A DNA stretch of 64,000 nucleotides. It comes from Lachnospiraceae bacterium UBA3316 (GTDB lineage: Bacteria; Bacillota; Clostridia; Lachnospirales; Lachnospiraceae). Positions 16,733-24,855 of this stretch are shown here, piece by piece. The position numbers were made by a program, and so were the translations under genes. The stretch's first letter is position 1. Each line of letters starts with the position of its first letter. Below the pieces are notes generated by a model. That model was not told the origin of the DNA. It saw only the letters and a list, made by a program, of their open reading frames with translations, and did no database searches. The stretch is from NCBI GenBank assembly GCA_002361955.1, contig DESK01000056.1, positions 27,731 through 91,730 of the forward strand. The letters are read 5' to 3'.

Positions 16733-18103
16733 ATGAGTGAAAAAAAGATTCCTTATAAAATTTACCTGGAAGAGCATGAGATGCCCACGCAATGGTATAA
16801 TGTACGCGCTGATATGAAGAAGAAACCGGCACCGCTTCTGAACCCGGAAACCCATCAGCCTATGACGGCGGAGGAGCTGGGGGCTGTGTTCTGTTCAGAG
16901 CTTGTAAAGCAGGAGCTGGATGACACAAATCCATATATCGACATTCCGGAGAAAATACTGAGCTTCTATAAAATGTACCGTCCGGCGCCCCTCGTTCGGG
17001 CCTATTGCCTGGAGGAGAAGCTCCAGACGCCGGCAAAGATTTATTATAAATTTGAAGGAAACAATACCAGCGGAAGCCATAAGCTTAACTCCGCCATCGC
17101 TCAGGCCTATTACGCCAAGGAGCAGGGGCTGAAGGGTGTGACTACAGAGACGGGAGCCGGCCAGTGGGGAACAGCCCTTTCTATGGCCTGCGCGTACCTG
17201 GATCTGGACTGCAAGGTCTATATGGTAAAGTGCTCCTATGAACAGAAGCCCTTCCGCAGAGAGGTGATGCGCACCTACGGTGCCAGTGTGACGCCGTCTC
17301 CGTCAGAGACTACTGAGGTAGGAAAGAGGATTCTGGCGGCTCATCCGGGCACTTCGGGAAGCCTTGGATGCGCGATCTCAGAGGCGGTAGAGGTGGCGAC
17401 CCACACGGAGGGCTACCGCTATGTGCTGGGAAGCGTGCTGAACCAGGTGGTTCTGCACCAGTCCATCATCGGCCTGGAGGCCAAGGCAGCCATGGACAAA
17501 TACGGCATCAAACCGGACATCATTATCGGATGCGCAGGCGGCGGCTCCAATCTGGGAGGACTGATCTCCCCGTTTATGGGAGAAAAGCTCAGAGGCGAGG
17601 CGGATTACCATTTCATTGCGGTGGAGCCCGCGTCCTGTCCCAGCCTCACAAGAGGAAAGTTTGCCTATGATTTCTGCGATACGGGTATGGTATGCCCCCT
17701 GGCGAAAATGTACACCCTGGGCAGCGGATTTATTCCGTCGGCGAACCATGCGGGAGGACTGCGCTATCACGGCATGAGCCCCGTGCTTTCCCAGCTCTAT
17801 GATGACGGCTATATGGAGGCGCGCTCTGTGGAGCAGACGTCTGTCTTCCAGGCCGCGGAGCAGTTCGCGAGAGTGGAGGGAATCCTTCCGGCGCCGGAAA
17901 GCAGCCATGCCATCCGGGTAGCCATCGACGAGGCTATGAAGTGCAAGGAGACAGGGGAAGAGAAGACGATCCTCTTTGGCCTGACGGGAACAGGCTACTT
18001 CGACATGGTGGCCTACGAGAAATTCCACAATGGAGAGATGAAGGATTACATCCCCACGGATGAGGATTTAAAACCTGGCTTTGACAGTCTGCCGGAGATG
18101 TAG
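16733..18103 (+). CDS. trpB: Tryptophan synthase beta chain, TrpB2-like
   Basis: The enzyme condenses indole with serine to give tryptophan, using PLP. The 456-residue protein has the PLP lysine in GSHKLNSA (Lys117), TETGAGQWGTALS, and the phosphate-binding GCAGGGSNLGG loop. The length and the N-terminal extension (MPTQWYNVRADM, then KPAPLLNPETHQP) mark the TrpB2 subgroup, which works without a TrpA partner. No trpA or other trp gene is nearby. In genomes with a second trpB in a trp operon, this form is thought to salvage indole. It has its own promoter and terminator. Confidence 0.9.
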   Translation: MSEKKIPYKIYLEEHEMPTQWYNVRADMKKKPAPLLNPETHQPMTAEELGAVFCSELVKQELDDTNPYIDIPEKILSFYKMYRPAPLVRAYCLEEKLQTPAKIYYKFEGNNTSGSHKLNSAIAQAYYAKEQGLKGVTTETGAGQWGTALSMACAYLDLDCKVYMVKCSYEQKPFRREVMRTYGASVTPSPSETTEVGKRILAAHPGTSGSLGCAISEAVEVATHTEGYRYVLGSVLNQVVLHQSIIGLEAKAAMDKYGIKPDIIIGCAGGGSNLGGLISPFMGEKLRGEADYHFIAVEPASCPSLTRGKFAYDFCDTGMVCPLAKMYTLGSGFIPSANHAGGLRYHGMSPVLSQLYDDGYMEARSVEQTSVFQAAEQFARVEGILPAPESSHAIRVAIDEAMKCKETGEEKTILFGLTGTGYFDMVAYEKFHNGEMKDYIPTDEDLKPGFDSLPEM

Positions 18104-18130
18104 AACAGAAATAGAATAAAGCATAGAAAA

Positions 18131-18166
18131 GAAGCCGGAGCGGGCGTTGAGCCATGCTCCGGCTTC
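18131..18166 (+). terminator. Terminator after trpB
   Basis: A perfect 11-base-pair stem (18131-18141 with 18156-18166, GAAGCCGGAGC and its complement) is followed by TTTATCT. It ends the trpB transcript. Confidence 0.85.
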
Positions 18167-18200
18167 TTTATCTATGTGGGTATCTTTCGACAGACGCAAA

Positions 18201-18228
18201 AAACCAGAAGCCCGCTGGCTTCTGGTTT
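18201..18228. other. Second hairpin downstream of trpB
   Basis: A 12-base-pair perfect stem (18201-18212 with 18217-18228) closes a four-base CGCT loop. The flanks are A-rich on the left and have only TTT at the right arm, so it could act as a terminator in either direction or as a processing site. It is the second of three hairpins in this 410-base gap. Confidence 0.6.
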
Positions 18229-18263
18229 AAGGAAAGAGAAAAATTAAAATATTTTGAGGGAGT

Positions 18264-18291
18264 ACTCCGCAGCTTGTGGGAGCCGCGGAGT
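18264..18291. other. Third hairpin in the trpB-mreB gap
   Basis: ACTCCGC (18264-18270) pairs with GCGGAGT (18285-18291). No T run follows. A further AT-rich dyad (ATATTAG at 18306-18312 and CTAATAT at 18320-18326) comes next. Function unknown. Confidence 0.45.
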
Positions 18292-18411
18292 GTGAGTTAT
18301 GAAATATATTAGCTATTAACTAATATGGATACACTATATCCGAAAAATATGTCAAAAATATGTGCTGAATATAAACAAAGTATTAAATGTTAGAAAAAAT
18401 TATTAGCAGAA

Positions 18412-18443
18412 TCGAAAGAAAAATATCCTGTCGAAAGAAAAAT
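18412..18443 (+). repeat. Two 13-base direct repeats upstream of mreB
   Basis: TCGAAAGAAAAAT occurs at 18412-18424 and again at 18431-18443. The copies start 19 bases apart, nearly two helical turns, and lie just upstream of the mreB promoter. This looks like a paired binding site for a regulator. Confidence 0.5.
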
Positions 18444-18483
18444 TGAAAAAGCCCTTTTCAATTATGGACGGGTTGTATATAAT
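18441..18483 (+). promoter_or_regulatory. Promoter of mreB overlapped by a dyad
   Basis: TATAAT at 18478-18483 is preceded, 17 bases upstream, by TTTTCA (18455-18460). That -35 box is part of the right arm of a nine-base inverted repeat (18441-18449 with 18455-18463). Binding at the dyad would block the -35 region. Confidence 0.6.
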
Positions 18484-18513
18484 AAGTAGAGTCAAGAGGA
18501 AAGGAGCATCTAA

Positions 18514-19512
18514 ATGACTTCAACAGACATAGGAATTGATTTGGGAACAGCCAGTATATTGGTCTACGTCAAGGGAAAAGGCGTAGTTTTGAAAGAGCCG
18601 TCAGTGGTGGCTTTTGATAGAGATACGAATAAAATCAAGGCGATCGGTGAGGAAGCGAGGCTTATGCTTGGGAGAACGCCGGGGAATGTGGTAGCCATCC
18701 GTCCTCTGCGCAAGGGCGTGATCTCTGACTATACGGTAACAGAGCAGATGCTGAAGTATTTTATCCAGAAGGCCATCGGTAGGCTTTCTTTCCGGAAGCC
18801 CAGGATCAGCGTGTGCGTACCCAGTAGTGTGACGGAGGTGGAGAAAAAGGCGGTGGAGGACGCCACCTATCAGGCGGGAGCCAGAGAGGTGATGATTATC
18901 GAGGAGCCTCTGGCGGCAGCCATCGGAGCCGGCATCGATATTTCCAGGCCCTGCGGCAATATGATCGTGGATATCGGCGGGGGAACCTGTGATGTGGCGG
19001 TGATCTCCCTGGACGGTATCGTTGTCAGCACGTCCATTAAGGTGGCGGGTGATGATTTTGACGAGGCCATTATCCGCTATGTGCGAAAGAAGCACAACCT
19101 TTTGATCGGAGAGCGCACGGCGGAGGATATCAAGATCAACATTGGTACCGCCATTGAAAGGCCGGAGCAGAAGGTGATGGAGGTTCGGGGGCGTGATCTG
19201 GTGACAGGGCTGCCCAAAACCGTGAAAGTCACCTCCGAGGAGACGAGGGATGCTTTGAAGGAGGCCACCACCCAGATTGTGGAGGCGGTTCACAGTGTTC
19301 TGGAGCGGACGCCGCCAGAGCTTGCCGCCGATGTGGTGGACAGAGGAATCGTCCTGACGGGCGGCGGAGCGCTGTTGAACGGCCTGGAAGAACTCATAGA
19401 GGCCAGGACGGGGATCAACACGATAACGGCGGAGGATCCGATGACAGCGGTAGCAGTGGGAACAGGAAAATTTGTGGAGCTGACAGCCGGGAACGGAAAG
19501 CTGGAAGACTAA
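18514..19512 (+). CDS. mreB: Rod-shape-determining actin homologue MreB/Mbl
   Basis: This 332-residue bacterial actin guides sidewall synthesis by the elongasome. Actin-fold motifs are clear: phosphate 1 loop GIDLGTASILVY, the VPSSVTEVEKKAV connecting segment, phosphate 2 loop IVDIGGGTCDVAV, and adenosine loop GIVLTGGGALLNG. Without alignment I cannot separate MreB from Mbl. It is not followed by mreC and mreD, which points to a second copy or an Mbl-type gene. The ATG follows AAAGGAGCATCTAA. A hairpin between this gene and recD2 may reduce read-through. Confidence 0.92.
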   Translation: MTSTDIGIDLGTASILVYVKGKGVVLKEPSVVAFDRDTNKIKAIGEEARLMLGRTPGNVVAIRPLRKGVISDYTVTEQMLKYFIQKAIGRLSFRKPRISVCVPSSVTEVEKKAVEDATYQAGAREVMIIEEPLAAAIGAGIDISRPCGNMIVDIGGGTCDVAVISLDGIVVSTSIKVAGDDFDEAIIRYVRKKHNLLIGERTAEDIKINIGTAIERPEQKVMEVRGRDLVTGLPKTVKVTSEETRDALKEATTQIVEAVHSVLERTPPELAADVVDRGIVLTGGGALLNGLEELIEARTGINTITAEDPMTAVAVGTGKFVELTAGNGKLED

Positions 19513-19551
19513 AGAAGAGACAGCAGGCGGCGGCAAAGACAGGAAAGATGT

Positions 19552-19576
19552 AAGGGGCTGTAGTGTGCAGCCCCTT
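19552..19576 (+). terminator. Hairpin between mreB and recD2
   Basis: A nine-base-pair stem (19552-19560 with 19568-19576, AAGGGGCTG and its complement) closes a seven-base loop; the right arm runs into TTTT. It looks like a terminator of modest strength only 28 bases before the recD2 start. Confidence 0.65.
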
Positions 19577-19604
19577 TTCCTTATGCCAAGGAGAAGGAGA
19601 GAAC

Positions 19605-21812
19605 ATGGAACGAATAAAAGGGTATGTAGATCACATCATCTACCGGAACAGTGAGAACGGTTATACCGTGCTGGTCCTGATCGGTGAAGATGAGGAGATC
19701 ACCTGTGTGGGGACGCTGCATTACATAGGTGAGGGGGAGGCCATAGAGGCCGAGGGCAGCTATAAGGAGCACAGCACCTACGGCAGGCAGTTTGTGATCT
19801 CTTCCTATGAGATTAAAGCGCCGGAGGACGTCCTTTCCATTGAGCGGTATCTGGGCTCCGGCGCCATTAAGGGAGTGGGAGCGGCTCTGGCGGCACGGAT
19901 CGTAAAGAAGTTTAAAGCCGATACGTTCCGCATCATCGAGGAGGAGCCGGAACGCCTGGCGGAGGTAAAGGGAATCAGCGAGAGAAAGGCCCGGGAGATC
20001 GCGGAGCAGGTGGAGGAAAAGAAGGATATGCGCAAGGCCATGATCTTCCTGCAGCAGTATGGAATTTCCAATGCCCTGAGTGTGCGGATCTACAACACAT
20101 ACGGGCCGGAGCTCTATCAGGTGATCAAAGAAAATCCCTATCGGATGGCCGATGATATTGATGGCATCGGTTTTCGTATCGCCGACGAGATCGCGAGCCG
20201 GGTGGGGATCCACACAGATTCGGATTTCCGCATTCGCAGCGGCCTGCTCTATGTGCTGCAGCAGGCCTCCCAGGAGGGGCACATCTATCTGCCGGAGCCG
20301 CTTCTTTTGGAGCGCACGGTCCAGCTGCTGGGGGTGAGCCGGGAGAGCGTTGAAAAGCATGTGATGGACTTGGCAGTGGACCGGAAGCTGATTTTAAAAG
20401 AAACAGACGGGGAGGTCTGTGTCTACAGCACGGCTGCCTATTACCTGGAGCTGAATACGGCGAAGATGCTCCACGACCTGAACATTTCCTGCGAGGTTTC
20501 AGAGACGGCGATTCTGACGAAGGTGGCCGGGATTGAGAAAAAGCGGGAAGCCGTTCTGGATGAGATGCAGAAATACGCAGTGGTAAAGGCGGCGGGGCAC
20601 GGCCTTCTGGTAATTACGGGAGGGCCCGGTACGGGAAAAACGACCACGATTAACGCTCTGATCGATTATTTTGAGTCTGAGGGGCTCAACATCCGGCTGG
20701 CAGCTCCCACAGGGCGGGCGGCCAAGCGGATGACGGAGGCCACCGGCTGTGAAGCCCAGACGATCCACCGGCTTTTGGAAGTCAGCGGCGGAGGGAGTGA
20801 GGAGAGCCGGGGCCAGTTTGGGAGAAACGCGGAGCATCCCCTGGATGAGGATGTGGTGATCATCGATGAGATGTCCATGGTGGATATCTATCTGATCCAC
20901 GCGCTGCTGCTGGCGATCCCCGTGGGGACACGGCTGATTCTGGTGGGAGATGTGAATCAGCTTCCCTCTGTGGGGCCCGGAAGCGTGTTGAAGGATATCA
21001 TAGATTCCGGCAGGTTTCCGGTGGTGCGGCTGACGAAGATCTTCCGGCAGGCGGCGGAGAGCGATATCATTGTCAACGCCCATAGAATCAATAAGGGAGA
21101 ACATGTGGTCCTCGACAATAAGAGCAGAGATTTCTTTTTCTTAAAACGCCAGGACGCGAATGTGATCATCAGCATTGTGATCACGCTGGTGCAGCAGAAA
21201 ATGCCAAAGTATGTCCATGCCAGCCAAAATGAGATCCAGGTGCTCACGCCCATGCGGAAGGGGCTTCTGGGGGTGGAGCGCTTAAACAGAATCCTCCAGG
21301 AGTATCTGAATCCCCCTTCGCCCGATAAGCGGGAGAAGGAATATGGGGGAGGCCGTTTCCGGGAGGGAGACAAGGTCATGCAGATCAAAAATAATTATCA
21401 GATCGAGTGGGAAATCCGGGGAAAATACGGCATTGCTGTGGAAAAAGGGACGGGGATATTTAACGGTGACATGGGAATCGTGAGGGAGATCAATACCTTC
21501 GGGGAGCTCATGACGGTAGAGTTTGATGAGGGAAGATATGTGGAGTATCCTTTCCAGCAGCTGGAGGAGCTGGAGCTGGCCTATGCGGTCACCATACATA
21601 AATCCCAGGGCAGCGAGTATCCGGCTGTGGTGATCCCCCTGCTTCCGGGCCCCAGGATGCTGATGAACAGAAACCTGCTCTACACGGCGGTCACCAGGGC
21701 GAAGTCCTGCGTGACCCTGGTGGGGGACGCCCAGACCTTTTATCGGATGATCGACAATACCTTTGAGCAGAAACGCTATACCTCCCTGAAGGAGCGCATC
21801 AACGAGTTTTAA
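19605..21812 (+). CDS. recD2: RecD2-type DNA helicase
   Basis: RecD2 is a 5'-3' superfamily 1B helicase that acts outside RecBCD in DNA repair and replication. The 735-residue protein has an N-terminal OB-like domain, a helix-hairpin-helix region (VKGISERKAREIAEQVEEKKD and later DIDGIGFRIADEIA), Walker A GGPGTGKTTT (about residue 345), motif II VVIIDEMSMVD, and the C-terminal VTIHKSQGSEYPAVV and LLYTAVTRAK motifs. ATG 19605 follows AAGGAGAAGGAG; an upstream in-frame start is unlikely because it sits inside the preceding hairpin. It heads a run of closely spaced genes through 26770. Confidence 0.95.
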   Translation: MERIKGYVDHIIYRNSENGYTVLVLIGEDEEITCVGTLHYIGEGEAIEAEGSYKEHSTYGRQFVISSYEIKAPEDVLSIERYLGSGAIKGVGAALAARIVKKFKADTFRIIEEEPERLAEVKGISERKAREIAEQVEEKKDMRKAMIFLQQYGISNALSVRIYNTYGPELYQVIKENPYRMADDIDGIGFRIADEIASRVGIHTDSDFRIRSGLLYVLQQASQEGHIYLPEPLLLERTVQLLGVSRESVEKHVMDLAVDRKLILKETDGEVCVYSTAAYYLELNTAKMLHDLNISCEVSETAILTKVAGIEKKREAVLDEMQKYAVVKAAGHGLLVITGGPGTGKTTTINALIDYFESEGLNIRLAAPTGRAAKRMTEATGCEAQTIHRLLEVSGGGSEESRGQFGRNAEHPLDEDVVIIDEMSMVDIYLIHALLLAIPVGTRLILVGDVNQLPSVGPGSVLKDIIDSGRFPVVRLTKIFRQAAESDIIVNAHRINKGEHVVLDNKSRDFFFLKRQDANVIISIVITLVQQKMPKYVHASQNEIQVLTPMRKGLLGVERLNRILQEYLNPPSPDKREKEYGGGRFREGDKVMQIKNNYQIEWEIRGKYGIAVEKGTGIFNGDMGIVREINTFGELMTVEFDEGRYVEYPFQQLEELELAYAVTIHKSQGSEYPAVVIPLLPGPRMLMNRNLLYTAVTRAKSCVTLVGDAQTFYRMIDNTFEQKRYTSLKERINEF

Positions 21813-21853
21813 AGAGAAAGATCGGAACGCTGGGAGAGAGCCGGAAGATTGCT

Positions 21854-22588
21854 ATGACAAAACGTTTGTTTCTGGAAATGATGCTGGAGATCCTGTACCC
21901 CAGGCGCTGTCCGCTGTGCAGGGAGACGGTGGGACAGAAAGGGGAAAAGATCTGCCCCGCCTGCAAAAGGAGCCTTCGGCCCATCAGGGAGCCGGCCTGT
22001 AAAAAATGCGGTAAGCCGTTAAACAGGCAGGAGCAGGAATACTGTGCCGACTGCGGGAGGGAGGAGCATCTCTATACAAGGGGGCTGGCAGTTTTGCCCT
22101 ACGAGGGGGCAGTGCGGCGCTCTATGGGACAGATCAAATTTCATAATAAGCGGGAATACCTTGATTTTTACGGCCCCTATATGGCGGAAATCCTGGGACA
22201 GCGGATCCTTTCCTGGAAAGTCCAGGCGATAGCGCCCGTTCCCATGCATCCCGCCAAAAAGAGAAGGAGGGGATTTAACCAGGCGGAGCTGTTGGCGGAG
22301 AAGCTGGGAGAATGCCTGGGGATCCCTGTGATGCCGGGGCTTGTGGAGCGTGTCCGTGCCACCAGGCCCCAGAAGGAGCTCACCCGCAGGGAACGGCAAA
22401 ATAATCTGAAAGGGGCTTTTAAAATCAGAGGATATGATGTAAAATTAAAGAAAATCATTTTAGTGGATGATATCTATACAACGGGGAGTACAGTCGATGC
22501 GATTGCCGGAGAGCTTTTGAGGCAGGGGGCGGAGGAGGTTTACTTTGCCAGCCTTTGCATCGGAAGAGATGACAGTGAAATTTTATGA
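21854..22588 (+). CDS. comF: ComF family phosphoribosyltransferase-like protein
   Basis: ComF proteins take part in DNA uptake or processing during competence and are often beside helicase genes. The 244-residue product has an N-terminal zinc-binding part with four CxxC pairs (CPLC, CPAC, CKKC, CADC) and a C-terminal phosphoribosyltransferase fold with the PRPP loop ILVDDIYTTGST. The helix before it (RGFNQAELLAEKLG) is also family-typical. It lies 41 bases after recD2, which is consistent with joint transcription. Whether this species is naturally competent cannot be judged here. Confidence 0.9.
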   Translation: MTKRLFLEMMLEILYPRRCPLCRETVGQKGEKICPACKRSLRPIREPACKKCGKPLNRQEQEYCADCGREEHLYTRGLAVLPYEGAVRRSMGQIKFHNKREYLDFYGPYMAEILGQRILSWKVQAIAPVPMHPAKKRRRGFNQAELLAEKLGECLGIPVMPGLVERVRATRPQKELTRRERQNNLKGAFKIRGYDVKLKKIILVDDIYTTGSTVDAIAGELLRQGAEEVYFASLCIGRDDSEIL

Positions 22589-22606
22589 TCTGACGGGGGA
22601 ACATTG

Positions 22607-23074
22607 ATGAATGAGAAGCGAATCAGAATGATGACGAAGCTTGCGGATTTTGAACAGAGAAACGAAGAGTCCCTGCGGAACGCAGGAGACTATTACAGGA
22701 GTGATTACATAGGGATTCAGCTTTTGAAAAATTTTGTCCGGATCACCCTGGCGTTCGTGGTGGGGACGGGGCTTTGGGCCTGCTGCCATATGGACAGCCT
22801 GATGAAAAAACTGAATACGATGGATATCCGGGAGACGGGCATAAGGATTCTTGCGGCGTATCTTGCTGCGGCTGCCCTCTTTCTTCTGCTGACCTATGTG
22901 GTCTGTACAGTCAGATATTACCGTTCTGAGAGGAAGCTGCTGAAGTACAGAAATATGCTGGAGCAGCTGATCCTGGAGTATGACAGAGAAGAACCGAAGA
23001 GAAGAAGAAGGAGCAGCGGGGCGAAGCGCAGAAAACAGGGAGGTATAGACAATGACAGCATTGTTGAGCTTTAG
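22607..23074 (+). CDS. Unknown two-helix membrane protein upstream of cdaA
   Basis: The 155-residue protein has a charged N-terminal cytoplasmic part (residues 1-40), two membrane helices (about 45-63 and 82-107), a coiled stretch (SERKLLKYRNMLEQLILEYD) and a very basic tail (PKRRRRSSGAKRRKQ). I recognise no named family. It overlaps the next gene by 23 bases, and that gene in turn overlaps cdaA, so the three are almost certainly made together. A role linked to the membrane or to CdaA is possible but unproven. I chose ATG 22607; a TTG lies one codon earlier. Confidence 0.75.
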   Translation: MNEKRIRMMTKLADFEQRNEESLRNAGDYYRSDYIGIQLLKNFVRITLAFVVGTGLWACCHMDSLMKKLNTMDIRETGIRILAAYLAAAALFLLLTYVVCTVRYYRSERKLLKYRNMLEQLILEYDREEPKRRRRSSGAKRRKQGGIDNDSIVEL

Positions 23075-23984
23075 GGAATCTATCATAAAATTTTACGCAA
23101 AGTACGATACATACGTGGTTTCCGTATGGAAATTTGTTCTGGCTCTCGTCTCGTTTCTTTTGATTAACGGAAGGCTGGGGTATCTGGAAAAGCTGAACAA
23201 TCTGTTCCTTGTACTGATCCTTGCCCTTTTCTGTTCGTTTATGCCTGTAAACACCATTGTCCTTTTGGGGGCGGCTCTGATGGCAGGCCATCTGTACGGC
23301 CTGTCGCTGCCGGCTTTGCTCGTAGGCGGCGGAATCCTTATCATTTTGCTGCTGCTCTATATGGGGATCCTATCAAGAAACGGATATGCCCTGATTTTCA
23401 CGATGCTGGCCCTGGCCTTTGGCTGTCCTGCCGCCGCGCCGCTGGTGTTCGGACTGGTGGCGGGCCCGGCTTCGATGGCGGCGATCTGTTTCGGAACGGC
23501 GGCTTACTACGGGATTGCAGCCGTAAACCGCACGGCCCAGGCCGGGACGGCTTTAGGGGGGACTACGGCGGCGGAGGAGTCCAAGGCTGTCGTGGAAACG
23601 ATAAAGACCCTTATGGACGCTGTCCTCGGGGAAAACAGGATGGTGCTTATGATGATTTCCCTGGCGGCCGCCTTTCTGGTGGTTTGGCTCATCCGCAGGA
23701 TGGCGATCAAGTATTCCTGGACCCTGGCGGTGGGCATGGGAACGCTGACCTTTCTGGTGGTGAGCCTGATGGGATGCCTGGTATTCGGGGAGTTTGGACA
23801 GATTCCGGGGCTGCTTTTGGGAACGGCCGTCTCCGCTGTGATTGCGCTGGCAGTCAAGTTTTTCCGGTTCCAGGTGGATTACACCCATGTGATGAATGTA
23901 CAGTTTGAGGACGGGGATTATTATTATTATGTAAAAGCGATTCCAAAGAGAAAGAGGGGGTGTGAGGAAAGTGGAGGCAATTAA
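23052..23984 (+). CDS. Unknown polytopic membrane protein overlapping cdaA
   Basis: The 310-residue protein has about eight hydrophobic segments between residues 25 and 275. A polar central loop carries ETIKTLMDAVLGENRM (about 180-195), and a C-terminal cytoplasmic tail contains FEDGDYYYYVKAIPKRKRG. No transporter signature is visible and I cannot name the family. Its start lies within the end of the preceding gene and its end lies within the start of cdaA, so translation of all three is probably coupled. This makes it a candidate partner or regulator of the diadenylate cyclase, which is inference from position alone. Confidence 0.78.
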   Translation: MTALLSFRESIIKFYAKYDTYVVSVWKFVLALVSFLLINGRLGYLEKLNNLFLVLILALFCSFMPVNTIVLLGAALMAGHLYGLSLPALLVGGGILIILLLLYMGILSRNGYALIFTMLALAFGCPAAAPLVFGLVAGPASMAAICFGTAAYYGIAAVNRTAQAGTALGGTTAAEESKAVVETIKTLMDAVLGENRMVLMMISLAAAFLVVWLIRRMAIKYSWTLAVGMGTLTFLVVSLMGCLVFGEFGQIPGLLLGTAVSAVIALAVKFFRFQVDYTHVMNVQFEDGDYYYYVKAIPKRKRGCEESGGN

Positions 23985-24855
23985 GAATTTTTTTACCTAC
24001 TATCTGCCATGGATGACTCTGCCCTCCCTTTCCATCCGTGCCACGGATGTGGTGGAGATTATCCTTCTGTCATTTCTGGTATACAAGGTGATGCTGTGGA
24101 TAAGGGAAACCAGGGCCTGGACGCTGTTGAAGGGAATTTTGCTTCTGGGTGTTTTCGTGGCGGTGGCCTATATCCTTCAGATGGATACCATCAAGTTTCT
24201 GGTGACAAAGGGAACGGACCTGGCCCTGATGGCCGCGGTGATTATTTTCCAGCCGGAGCTGCGGCGGGCCATGGAGCAGTTGGGGGAGAAAAAGGTGCTT
24301 TCCAGCATCGTACCCTTTGATACCTCCAAAAATGTCAGTGAACGTATGAGCGACCGCACGGTAAACGAGCTGGTGAAGGCGTCCATAGAGATGGGAAAAG
24401 CAAAGACTGGAGCGCTGATCGTACTGGAACAAAACGAAAACCTGGCGGAATATGAGAGAACAGGAATTCCCATCGACGCCCAGATTACCAGCCAGCTTCT
24501 GATCAATATATTTGAACATAACACACCTCTCCACGACGGGGCGGTGCTGGTCAGGGAAAACAGGATCGTATCGGCTACCTGTTACCTTCCTCTGTCGGAC
24601 AATATGGTGCTGAGCAAGGAGCTGGGGACAAGGCACAGGGCAGGCGTGGGCGTCAGCGAGGCGACCGATTCCCTGACGATCATTATTTCCGAGGAGACGG
24701 GACAGATCTCTTACGCCTACAAAGGTGAGCTTACAAGGGGTGTCAGCGGAGAGGAATTGAAAAAGAGACTGGTCGTATTCCAGAATAAAACAGTGGATGC
24801 GAAAAAGTTCAGGCTCTGGAAAGGCAGGGCAAAATATGAAGAAAAAGATATTTAG
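23962..24855 (+). CDS. cdaA: Diadenylate cyclase CdaA
   Basis: CdaA makes the second messenger cyclic di-AMP from two ATP at the membrane; the messenger controls potassium and osmolyte balance and the cell wall. The 297-residue protein has three N-terminal membrane helices, then a DAC domain with the HDGAVLV motif (Asp192) and the GTRHRAGVG motif (Arg224). Both are intact, so the enzyme should be active. GTG 23962 and GTG 23971 are both possible starts; neither ribosome binding site is clearly better. The 3' end overlaps cdaR by 20 bases, the usual arrangement, but glmM, which normally follows, is not here. Confidence 0.95.
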   Translation: MRKVEAIKNFFTYYLPWMTLPSLSIRATDVVEIILLSFLVYKVMLWIRETRAWTLLKGILLLGVFVAVAYILQMDTIKFLVTKGTDLALMAAVIIFQPELRRAMEQLGEKKVLSSIVPFDTSKNVSERMSDRTVNELVKASIEMGKAKTGALIVLEQNENLAEYERTGIPIDAQITSQLLINIFEHNTPLHDGAVLVRENRIVSATCYLPLSDNMVLSKELGTRHRAGVGVSEATDSLTIIISEETGQISYAYKGELTRGVSGEELKKRLVVFQNKTVDAKKFRLWKGRAKYEEKDI

